The notes beneath the pieces are model-generated. The model did no database searches, had not been told where the DNA came from, and saw nothing but the letters and a program-made list of their open reading frames with translations. This document shows, one piece after another, positions 1-5,633 of a DNA stretch of 7,475 bases (position 1 is the first letter of the stretch; each line of letters opens with the position of its first letter). Where the stretch lies: positions 1-7,475 of the forward strand of contig CALPSU020000120.1 of NCBI GenBank assembly GCA_943326315.2, read 5' to 3'. Both the position numbers and the translations under genes were made by a program. Source of the stretch: Chryseobacterium gleum. GTDB lineage: Bacteria > Bacteroidota > Bacteroidia > Flavobacteriales_D > Crocinitomicaceae.

Positions 1-597
1 ACTTCGATTTTCAATCTGGAAATGAAATTGGACGAGCAATACCAATTAGAAGATTTAAAGAGCAAACTTGAATTGGTTAAATTACAGTATGAAATAGACA
101 AAACACAACTCCTACCATCACTCGCTTTAACAGGGAATTTAGGCACTGGATATTCCACCAACAACAAAGATTACAATTTAGAAGGAGCACCAGTGATTCC
201 ATTTTCACAACAATTCAATCACAATGCATATCAAGGAATTGGGTTTTATTTGAACGTGCCTATTTTTAACAAAGCAGACGGATTTAAGCGAAAAAAACTC
301 TTTGAAATATCTCAATCTGAACAAACTCAACTCATTGAATTTAAGGGGTTAGAAATTGAAAAACGGAAATTAGAAATTGCTTCACAAAAACAAAATTTAG
401 AAGAAAGTTTAATCATTCATAAAGGAATATTAAAAGACAAAGAAACCATCTATAAAATGAATCAATTGATTTACTTAGAAGGTAAAATACGTTTGAGCGA
501 AGTTGAAAAAGTTGAGGTAGAATTTTATTCACACCTCAATACGATACAAGATTTGGAATTGGAATTGATTAAGATTAGTTTTGTAGATATTAGATGA
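1..597 (+). CDS. TolC-family outer-membrane efflux protein, C-terminal part (5' truncated)
   Basis: The reading frame is open from base 1 (TSIFNLE precedes the first ATG at 22), so the ATG at 22 is probably internal and the gene begins outside the window. About 198 residues are visible, against a usual 420-500 for the family. The visible order fits the second TolC repeat: a long charged helix (LKSKLELVKLQYEIDKTQ), a beta segment starting LLPSLALTGNLGTGYS, a second beta segment (YQGIGFYLNVPIF) and a closing long helix. LPSL...GTGYS and the 'GIGFYLNVPIFN' strand are typical of Bacteroidota outer-membrane factors. Family members form trimeric channels in the outer membrane that work with an RND or ABC pump and a periplasmic adaptor. 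Any partner genes would lie upstream, off the window, so substrate cannot be inferred. The C-terminus is short after the last helix. Family assignment is fairly firm; the specific role is unknown. Confidence 0.8.
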   Translation, partial: TSIFNLEMKLDEQYQLEDLKSKLELVKLQYEIDKTQLLPSLALTGNLGTGYSTNNKDYNLEGAPVIPFSQQFNHNAYQGIGFYLNVPIFNKADGFKRKKLFEISQSEQTQLIEFKGLEIEKRKLEIASQKQNLEESLIIHKGILKDKETIYKMNQLIYLEGKIRLSEVEKVEVEFYSHLNTIQDLELELIKISFVDIR

Positions 598-637
598 TAA
601 AATCAAATATTAATCTTAAAATATTTCCAATCAAAAT

Positions 638-1048
638 ATGGGTAAAATTTTAGCAATAGATTTCGGATTAAAAAGAACAGGTATTGCCATTACCGATGAA
701 AATAAAATCATTGCAAGTGGATTAACAACAGTTGATTCAAAGGAATTAATGAATTTTTTAATTCAAATTTCCAGTAAAGAAAAATTAGAAACAATTGTTT
801 TAGGAGAGCCGAAAAGATTGAATAATGAACCAAGCCACATTACAGCAAACGTTCATTTATTTAAAGAAGCGTTAGAGAAACAATTTCCATTGATTCCAAT
901 TGTATTAGTTGACGAAAGATTTACCTCAAAAATGGCATTTCAGTCTATGATAGATAATGGGATGTCCAAAAAACAAAGACAAAATAAAGGGTTGATTGAT
1001 GAAATTAGCGCGACAATTATATTACAATCCTATATGCAAACACTTTAG
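638..1048 (+). CDS. ruvX: RuvX/YqgF-family nuclease (putative pre-16S rRNA nuclease / Holliday junction resolvase-like)
   Basis: A 136-residue protein, the normal length for this RNase H-fold family. Motifs in order: the N-terminal strand ILAIDFGLKRTGIAITD (residues 4-20) with acidic Asp8 and the family's D-G-KR-G pattern; VLGEP at 54-58 followed by the RLNNEPS loop; VDERFTS at 91-97 with conserved Glu93; and KGLIDEISATIIL (117-129), which supplies Asp121. These acidic residues correspond to the metal-binding active site. In Escherichia coli the homologue YqgF takes part in 5' maturation of 16S rRNA; a Holliday junction resolvase role was proposed from structure. The ATG at 638 places the first beta strand directly at the N-terminus, as in homologues. 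The 40-bp gap upstream has no Shine-Dalgarno sequence and no clear promoter. It precedes def by 94 bp on the same strand. Confidence 0.93.
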   Translation: MGKILAIDFGLKRTGIAITDENKIIASGLTTVDSKELMNFLIQISSKEKLETIVLGEPKRLNNEPSHITANVHLFKEALEKQFPLIPIVLVDERFTSKMAFQSMIDNGMSKKQRQNKGLIDEISATIILQSYMQTL

Positions 1049-1069
1049 AGACGTAATGTTTTTGGTCTC
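1048..1069. repeat. Short imperfect inverted repeat at the ruvX stop codon
   Basis: GAGAC at 1048-1052 is repeated inverted as GTCTC at 1065-1069, with a 12-nt loop; the left arm begins inside the ruvX stop codon. The downstream side is not a T run, so it is not a canonical intrinsic terminator. It resembles a decayed form of the GAGACGTAATG-type palindromes I recall from intergenic regions of Bacteroidota, but that is memory and not checked. Confidence 0.35.
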
Positions 1070-1092
1070 AAACGGTAAAATCCCGTAAAAGA

Positions 1093-1123
1093 TTGACCAT
1101 TTCCAAGTAAATCATTAATTTTA
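1093..1123 (+). promoter_or_regulatory. Candidate Bacteroidota-type promoter for def
   Basis: TTG at 1093-1095, a 20-bp spacer, then TAATTTTA at 1116-1123, which matches TAnnTTTG at all but the last base. Transcription would begin near 1127, giving a leader of roughly 15 nt before the def ATG at 1143. The mismatch in the -7 element and the AT-rich background keep this tentative. Confidence 0.4.
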
Positions 1124-1142
1124 CAGTTCAATTTAATAGAAA

Positions 1143-1757
1143 ATGATATTACCAATAGTAGCATACGGCGATCCTGTTTTAAAAAAAATAGCAGGTGATA
1201 TAACGGAAGAATATCCAGAAATAAATGCATTGATCAAAAACATGTTTGAAACAATGTATGAGGCTGCTGGTGTTGGCTTAGCTGCTCCTCAGATTGGAAG
1301 AGATATTCGCTTGTTTATAACTGATGGTAGTCCATTTGCTGAAGAAGAAGAAGATGAGGACGGAGAACCAATAGAGCCAGATCCTAGAGCTGTTGGTATT
1401 GAAAATTTCAAACAAGTTTTTATCAATCCTAAAATTATTGAGGAAAGCGGTGAAGAATGGGCTTTTAAAGAAGGATGTTTATCCATTCCTAAAGTGAGAG
1501 AAGAAGTTTTTCGTAAAGAAAAAATAAGAATAACTTATTACGATGCCGATTGGAATTTTAAAGATGAATATTATGATGGATATGCAGCTCGTATAATTCA
1601 ACATGAATATGATCACATTGAAGGAATTCTTTTCACAGATCATTTATCCTCAATAAAAAAGAAATTAATAGCATCGAAATTGCAAAATATTTCGAAAGGG
1701 ATGGTTAAGGTTGATTACAGAATGAAGTTTCCAGCAATTAAAAAAGGAAGAAGATAA
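1143..1757 (+). CDS. def: Peptide deformylase
   Basis: A 204-residue metalloenzyme that removes the formyl group from the N-terminal methionine of new proteins at the ribosome. All three signature motifs are intact: motif 1 GVGLAAPQ (43-50, with Gln50), motif 2 EGCLS (110-114, metal ligand Cys112) and motif 3 QHEYDH (153-158, ligands His154 and His158, catalytic Glu155). Between motifs 1 and 2 lies a very acidic insert (AEEEEDEDGEPIEPDP, about residues 66-81), a feature I associate with the Bacteroidota versions, which makes the protein longer than the roughly 170 residues of E. coli Def. The N-terminus MILPIVAYGDPVL fits the family, supporting the ATG at 1143. The stop (TAA, 1755-1757) shares its last base with the ATG of the following lipoprotein gene, which indicates a coupled two-gene unit. 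Confidence 0.97.
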   Translation: MILPIVAYGDPVLKKIAGDITEEYPEINALIKNMFETMYEAAGVGLAAPQIGRDIRLFITDGSPFAEEEEDEDGEPIEPDPRAVGIENFKQVFINPKIIEESGEEWAFKEGCLSIPKVREEVFRKEKIRITYYDADWNFKDEYYDGYAARIIQHEYDHIEGILFTDHLSSIKKKLIASKLQNISKGMVKVDYRMKFPAIKKGRR

Positions 1758-2332
1758 TGAACTATATAAAATGTATTTTTTTTTTATTAATTGGATTAAC
1801 TACTTTTTTGTTTTCGTGTAATACAAAAGATAATGTCTCGGAAAACCAAAATAATTCAAAAGAAGAGTTAAAAGAATTAATTCTTCAAAAGGAAGATTCA
1901 TTGATGCTTTTACAGAAGGAAAATGTAAAAATACCAATAGAAAAAAAGTATGAATTAATTCACACGTTGTTAAATTATTACGATGTTTTCCCAAACGATA
2001 AATATTCTCCAGTTTGTTTGGATAAAGTCCACATGTCTTATTCCGCACTTGGGGTATACCATAATGCTGTTAAATATGCCGATATATTAATAAAAAAATA
2101 TCCTAAATATAGCAATAGACCAATGATTTTAGAAAGTCAAGCGTCTAATTATGATATTTTTTTAGAACCTAGAGATACAGCTAAAGTACGATACTATTAT
2201 ACTTTATTGTTAAAGGAAAATCCAACAATAAATAAAGATAAAAAAGATGGTATATTAAAACGATTAAAACACTTGGATTTAAGTTTTAACGAATATATCG
2301 ATTTCATGATGAAAGAAGTTTCAATTAAATAA
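1757..2332 (+). CDS. Small lipoprotein with TPR-like helical repeats, function unknown
   Basis: A 191-residue protein with a type II signal: N-terminal Lys5, a hydrophobic stretch (IFFLLIGLTTFLF) and the lipobox LFSC ending in Cys21, so it is expected to be lipid-anchored in the envelope. A polar linker (NTKDNVSENQNNSKEE) leads to a helical body. The region around residues 88-155 has the pattern of one or two TPR-like helix pairs, such as YSALGVYHNAVKYADILIKKYP followed by a stretch ending RYYYTLLLKENP; this is pattern-based, not a verified domain hit. The start is set by the ATG overlapping the def stop (TAATG) and by an upstream AAGGA at 1744-1748, 8 nt before the ATG. A TPR-type protein next to def is, as far as I recall, a common arrangement in Flavobacteriales, possibly reflecting gene order rather than shared function. 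The signal-peptide codons include a run of ten T (1776-1785). Confidence 0.85.
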   Translation: MNYIKCIFFLLIGLTTFLFSCNTKDNVSENQNNSKEELKELILQKEDSLMLLQKENVKIPIEKKYELIHTLLNYYDVFPNDKYSPVCLDKVHMSYSALGVYHNAVKYADILIKKYPKYSNRPMILESQASNYDIFLEPRDTAKVRYYYTLLLKENPTINKDKKDGILKRLKHLDLSFNEYIDFMMKEVSIK

Positions 2333-2358
2333 ATCATGTTAAGAATTGGTTAAAGTTA

Positions 2359-2388
2359 TTTGATACCAGATTTTTCTTTTTATATTTG
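2359..2388 (+). promoter_or_regulatory. Bacteroidota-type promoter for the DUF1573 pair
   Basis: TTTG at 2359-2362 (-33 element), an 18-bp spacer, then TATATTTG at 2381-2388, an exact match to TAnnTTTG (-7 element). The predicted transcription start near 2392 leaves a leader of about 28 nt that is strongly A-rich, as is usual for translation initiation in this phylum, and has no Shine-Dalgarno sequence before the ATG at 2420. Confidence 0.7.
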
Positions 2389-2419
2389 ACATTATTAAAA
2401 ACAATAAATAAAATTTGCG

Positions 2420-2857
2420 ATGAAAAAAATATTATTTTCTTTGATGGTTATGTTTGGAGCAGCTGTTGTTTCTAACAACATTTCAGCTCAAGTTGACAAT
2501 GGAGCGAAAATTTCTTTCACAAAAGAAACGCACGATTATGGAACAATAAAAAATGGTGCAGATGGGTCTTGTTCTTTTGAATTTAAAAACACTGGTAATG
2601 CTCCATTGATTATTTCAAATGCAAAAGGTTCTTGTGGATGTACAGTTCCAACTTGGCCTCACGAGCCAATAGCTCCAGGAGCAAAGGGATCAATAGTTGT
2701 AAAATACGACACTAAACGTGCAGGAGCAATTAATAAAAGTGTTACAATTACATCAAATGCAGTGAATGAGCCAAATCAAATTATTCGTATTAAAGGAAAT
2801 GTTTTGCCAGCGCCAGAAGATGGTACGCCAGTAAATAATGCAGGTCCTTCTAATTAA
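2420..2857 (+). CDS. Secreted DUF1573-domain protein
   Basis: A 145-residue exported protein. Residues 1-23 form a Sec signal peptide (MKKILFSLMVMFGAAVV core, likely cleavage after ISA). The mature part is a single immunoglobulin-like DUF1573 domain: the HDYGTIKNGADGSCSFEFKN opening strands, NTGNAPLIISNAKGSCGCTVP with the hallmark C-G-C-T (Cys72, Cys74), the APGAKGSIVVKYDT segment and a closing VTITSN...IIRIKGNV strand. A short Pro/Asn-rich tail follows (130-145). DUF1573 proteins are abundant in Bacteroidota and their function is not established; the fold resembles ASH/MSP-type beta sandwiches. It is the first gene of a likely two-gene unit with another DUF1573 protein 21 bp downstream, behind a clear promoter. 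Codon choice looks somewhat more GC-balanced than its neighbours, which could reflect higher expression (by eye only). Confidence 0.92.
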   Translation: MKKILFSLMVMFGAAVVSNNISAQVDNGAKISFTKETHDYGTIKNGADGSCSFEFKNTGNAPLIISNAKGSCGCTVPTWPHEPIAPGAKGSIVVKYDTKRAGAINKSVTITSNAVNEPNQIIRIKGNVLPAPEDGTPVNNAGPSN

Positions 2858-2867
2858 TTTGAATTCT

Positions 2868-2873
2868 AAGGTG
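2868..2873 (+). promoter_or_regulatory. Shine-Dalgarno-like site before the second DUF1573 gene
   Basis: AAGGTG, with AAGG ending 7 nt before the ATG at 2879. It stands out because the first genes of units here have A-rich leaders without such a site; it supports the chosen start and re-initiation within the unit. Confidence 0.5.
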
Positions 2874-2878
2874 AAAAA

Positions 2879-3259
2879 ATGAGATTATTTTTTACCGTTT
2901 TAATATTTTTTTTAAATTCCGCCCTTGGATTAACCCAAGAGGCGGAATTTTATTTAAAAGAACATACTTTTAAGTTTCCAAAGACTAAAGAAGGTGAAAT
3001 TCTTGAGCATACTTTTGTGTTTGAAAATAGAGGGGAATTGCCATTAATTATAAATGATTACGCAGTTGCTTGCCATTGTACAAAAGTTGAGTATTCGGAT
3101 ATGCCAATTATGCCAGGTCAAAAAGGGGAGGTGAAAATTGTTTTTAATTCAGAAGGTAAATATTATCACCAAGATCGTTTTGTGTTTTTACATACGAATT
3201 CAAAAAAAAAGAAAGAAAAATTACGATTTAAAGTATTTGTAATTCCAAAAGATGAATAA
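2879..3259 (+). CDS. Second secreted DUF1573-like protein
   Basis: A 126-residue protein with an N-terminal hydrophobic signal (MRLFFTVLIFFLNSALG, cleavage probably close to residues 17-20). The mature part follows the DUF1573 plan: EHTFKFPKTKEGEILEHTFVFENRG, then ELPLIINDYAVACHCTKVEY with a C-H-C-T motif (Cys65, Cys67) where the upstream paralogue has C-G-C-T, then MPGQKGEVKIVFNS and a final strand. After the last strand there is a lysine cluster (SKKKKEKLRFKV, with a run of nine A in the DNA at 3202-3210). The sequence is far from its neighbour, so this is an old duplication or independent acquisition rather than a recent tandem copy. It lies 21 bp after the first copy with a Shine-Dalgarno-like site. 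No terminator is visible between it and murB. Function unknown. Confidence 0.87.
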   Translation: MRLFFTVLIFFLNSALGLTQEAEFYLKEHTFKFPKTKEGEILEHTFVFENRGELPLIINDYAVACHCTKVEYSDMPIMPGQKGEVKIVFNSEGKYYHQDRFVFLHTNSKKKKEKLRFKVFVIPKDE

Positions 3260-3299
3260 TCTCAATCTTAATTTGATTCTAATGCTTAATAATAAATAA

Positions 3300-3307
3300 T
3301 ATCTTTG
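3300..3307 (+). promoter_or_regulatory. Candidate -7 element directly in front of murB
   Basis: TATCTTTG matches TAnnTTTG exactly and ends only 4 bp before the murB ATG at 3312. If used, transcription would begin at or within a few bases of the start codon. The -33 element is poor: the nearest TTTG (3272-3275) is 24 bp away, longer than usual. Confidence 0.45.
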
Positions 3308-3311
3308 TTAA

Positions 3312-4325
3312 ATGATTTCGGAAAACATAAATATTAAGTCTTATAATACATTTGGAATAGAAGTGTTTGCATCTCATTTTGGTAAATTTTCGTCTTTGGA
3401 TGAATTGAAAACTATATTAGATCAATCTAATTCAAATGAATTATTGGTTTTAGGAGGAGGAAGTAACATTCTTTTTACAAAAGATACTTTTGATGGCTTG
3501 GTTTTGTTAAATGAAATCAAAGGTTTTGAAGTTGTTGAAGAAAATGATAATTATAGTATTGTTCGTGCAGGTTCAGGTGAAGTATGGCATGAATTTGTTT
3601 TAAAGTGCATTGATTTAGGATTAAGCGGAGTCGAGAATTTATCCTTAATTCCGGGGAGTGTTGGAGCGAGTCCAATGCAAAACATCGGTGCCTATGGTGT
3701 TGAAATAAAAGATGTTTTCGAGAAATTAGAAGCATATCATCTTGAAACTGGGGAGATTCATTCATTTTCAAAAGAGCAGTGCGAATTTGGATATAGAGAA
3801 AGTGTTTTTAAAAGAAAACTCAAAAATCAATATATTATAACGCAAGTATATTTCAGATTAAATAAATCTTCTAAATTGAATACTTCATATGGTGTTATCG
3901 AATCCGAATTAGCCAAAATGGGAATTGAAAAACCAACAATCAAAGACGTTAGTAGTGCAGTAATAGCAATTAGAAGTAGTAAATTACCTAATCCAAAAGA
4001 AATTGGTAATGCAGGTAGTTTTTTCAAGAACCCAGTTGTGTCTAAAAAGATTCTAGATGCAATTTTAATTGATTATCCTAACGCTCCAAATTATCCATCT
4101 GAAGAAGGTTATGTTAAACTTGCTGCAGGTTGGTTAATTGAACAAGCTGGATGGAAAGGAAAAACATTAGGCCATTATGGAGTGCATAAATTACAAGCAT
4201 TAGTTCTTGTAAATTATGGAGGAGCTACTGGACCTGAAATATATAATTTATCTTCTTCTATAATTGAAGAGGTAAAAAGTAAATTTGGAGTTGAATTGGA
4301 ACGAGAAGTTAATATTATTTTATGA
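3312..4325 (+). CDS. murB: UDP-N-acetylenolpyruvoylglucosamine reductase
   Basis: A 337-residue FAD enzyme that uses NADPH to reduce UDP-GlcNAc-enolpyruvate to UDP-MurNAc, the second committed cytoplasmic step of peptidoglycan synthesis. Visible signatures: the N-terminal NTFGI (12-16); the FAD-binding VLGGGSNILF (46-55); the central GLSGVENLSLIPGSVGASPMQNIGAYG block split over 103-129; FGYRESVFK (159-167) with the conserved Arg162; GNAGSFFKNP (232-241) with catalytic Ser236; AAGWLIEQAG (271-280); GVHKLQALVLVN (290-301); and the C-terminal LEREV (329-333) with the catalytic Glu, probably Glu332. The YRESVFK loop and full-length C-terminal domain indicate the E. coli-like type I enzyme. The ATG at 3312 puts the NTFG motif at its normal distance from the start. 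It converges on the RNA helicase gene, 64 bp apart, and no canonical terminator follows it. Confidence 0.97.
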   Translation: MISENINIKSYNTFGIEVFASHFGKFSSLDELKTILDQSNSNELLVLGGGSNILFTKDTFDGLVLLNEIKGFEVVEENDNYSIVRAGSGEVWHEFVLKCIDLGLSGVENLSLIPGSVGASPMQNIGAYGVEIKDVFEKLEAYHLETGEIHSFSKEQCEFGYRESVFKRKLKNQYIITQVYFRLNKSSKLNTSYGVIESELAKMGIEKPTIKDVSSAVIAIRSSKLPNPKEIGNAGSFFKNPVVSKKILDAILIDYPNAPNYPSEEGYVKLAAGWLIEQAGWKGKTLGHYGVHKLQALVLVNYGGATGPEIYNLSSSIIEEVKSKFGVELEREVNIIL

Positions 4326-4372
4326 TTTTTTTTGTAGGGATAGGGCACGCCCTATCATCCCTGCAAAAAAAA
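4326..4372. repeat. 47-bp imperfect palindrome, REP-like, between convergent genes
   Basis: Eight T (4326-4333) and eight A (4365-4372) flank two inverted GC-rich arms: GTAGGGATAGGGC (4334-4346) and GCCCTATCATCCCTGC (4349-4364). The arms pair fully except for one G-T position and a 3-nt bulge (CAT or ATC) on the right arm. The element starts at the base after the murB stop. T runs lie before and A runs after the hairpin on both strands, opposite to an intrinsic terminator. The GTAG foot and GC-rich palindrome in an AT-rich genome recall REP elements mobilised by RAYT-type transposases; this is inference from one copy. Confidence 0.75.
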
Positions 4373-4397
4373 TACAAATGGCAAAAAAATTACCATT
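4365..4397 (-). terminator. Possible intrinsic terminator of the DEAD-box helicase gene
   Basis: On the - strand AATGGTAA and TTGCCATT form an 8-bp stem with one G-T pair and a five-T loop (4377-4397), with the helicase stop codon inside the stem. Four bases later comes a run of eight T (complement of 4365-4372). The stem is AT-rich and the T run is slightly displaced, so strength is uncertain. The T run is shared with the adjacent palindrome. Confidence 0.5.
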
Positions 4398-5613
4398 CAT
4401 CCTCAGTGCCATCCTCTTTATTAGTGTCTCTCATTAATTTTTTCCAATCGTAAGATCCATCATCCGTGTCACGGAGAATATTGCGATAATCATCTTTATC
4501 AATTTCTTGATGCTCAATTTCTTCACCAGTATAAACTTCAATTTCTGCTAACAAAGGTTTTTCTTCCTCACTACAAAATGATATAGCACTTCCTTTGTTG
4601 TTTCCTCTTCCGCAACGTCCACATCTGTGTACGTAGTTTTCAGGATTGTCTGGAACGTCATAATTGATAACATATTCAACTGTTGGAATATCAATTCCAC
4701 GAGCAGATACATCTGTTGTAATTAAAACTCTATTTTGCCCTGATCTAAAACGATCTAAAATAGCGAATCGATCTTTCTGTTCAACACCTCCATGAAGAGC
4801 TTCTGTTTCAATTCCAACACGTTTCATTGCTTCAACAACTCTCGCTGCTCTTACTTGTGTTCGAACGAAAACAATAAATTTACTTTCTTCATATTCCTTA
4901 AGGATGTTTTCTAAGAAAAAACGTTTATCATCCATAGATACGAAAGTTACAGTATGGTCTATATTACCTGCAACAGGGTTGTGAGGAGCAATTTGAATAC
5001 GTATTGCATTTCTTACTACAGAATATGCTACTTTTTTAATCTCAGGTGTAATAGTGGCTGAAAAAAACAAAGTCTGACGTCTTTGCGGGATATGTTTCGA
5101 TACATCTTGAATATCTTTTAAGAATCCCATATCCAACATCAAATCTGCTTCATCCAAAACTAGATATTCTAATTTTGAAATATCAATATGACCTTGAGAT
5201 ATTAAATCGAACATTCTTCCTGGAGTTGAAACTAAAATATCAATTCCATTATTTAGTGTTTTGATTTGTTGTTCTTGTTCTACACCTCCAAATAATCCAA
5301 AAGTTTTAACACTAGTGTTTCTACCAATATCTTGAAAAACTAATGAAATTTGTTTAGCTAACTCTCTCGTAGGGACCATAACTAAACATCTAACTCCTTT
5401 GTACGTTTTCTTTTTTTTAGTTTCTAAAACATGAAGAATCGGAATTGCAAAAGCTCCTGTTTTTCCAGTCCCTGTTTGGGCAATAGCTAAAACATCTTCC
5501 CCATCCAAAATAGGCTTAATAGCTTTAAATTGAATGTCTGTAGGTCTATTGAAACCTAAAACTTCTAATTGTGATTTAATTAAAGAAGATATGTTATAAT
5601 CGCTAAACTTCAT
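4390..5613 (-). CDS. DEAD-box ATP-dependent RNA helicase
   Basis: A 407-residue RNA helicase made of the two RecA-like domains with a short acidic tail; there is no basic or RGG-rich extension. Motifs in order: Q motif (Phe21, PTDIQ 24-28), Walker A AQTGTGKT (45-52), PTREL (81-85), TPGR (130-133), DEAD (154-157, followed by LMLDMGF), SAT (185-187), FIVFVRT (246-252), TTDVSARGID (299-308) and motif VI HRCGRCGR (329-336). Members unwind short RNA duplexes in ribosome assembly, mRNA decay or cold adaptation; which of these applies here cannot be told. Motif VI has Cys at both variable positions, where HRIGRTGR or HRVGRTGR is usual; the catalytic His and Arg residues remain. The start MKFSDYNIS fits the family opening. 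It is probably a single-gene unit: a strong terminator lies upstream (5687-5719) and murB converges downstream. I saw no consensus promoter immediately upstream. Confidence 0.95.
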   Translation of the reverse strand: MKFSDYNISSLIKSQLEVLGFNRPTDIQFKAIKPILDGEDVLAIAQTGTGKTGAFAIPILHVLETKKKKTYKGVRCLVMVPTRELAKQISLVFQDIGRNTSVKTFGLFGGVEQEQQIKTLNNGIDILVSTPGRMFDLISQGHIDISKLEYLVLDEADLMLDMGFLKDIQDVSKHIPQRRQTLFFSATITPEIKKVAYSVVRNAIRIQIAPHNPVAGNIDHTVTFVSMDDKRFFLENILKEYEESKFIVFVRTQVRAARVVEAMKRVGIETEALHGGVEQKDRFAILDRFRSGQNRVLITTDVSARGIDIPTVEYVINYDVPDNPENYVHRCGRCGRGNNKGSAISFCSEEEKPLLAEIEVYTGEEIEHQEIDKDDYRNILRDTDDGSYDWKKLMRDTNKEDGTEDEW

Positions 5614-5633
5614 ATTATAAGTATTATTTTAAC

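Noticed and set aside
605..626. Inverted repeat AAATATT / AATATTT between the TolC-like gene and ruvX
   Set aside because: All A/T with an 8-nt loop; expected by chance at this base composition and not followed by a T run, so not called a terminator.
1073..1086. Small hairpin ACGG / CCGT before def
   Set aside because: Only four pairs, with no T run; too short to call.
1045..1230. 61-codon open frame on the - strand across the ruvX-def gap
   Set aside because: It overlaps the start of def, has no recognisable motif, and its composition is what the reverse of an AT-rich intergenic region gives.
1326..1390. Acidic insert in peptide deformylase as a foreign insertion
   Set aside because: In frame, between motifs 1 and 2, at a place where Bacteroidota deformylases usually carry extra acidic residues; treated as family-typical.
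3517..4027. Two open frames on the - strand inside murB
   Set aside because: murB is intact and well conserved across this span; the antisense frames show no family features.
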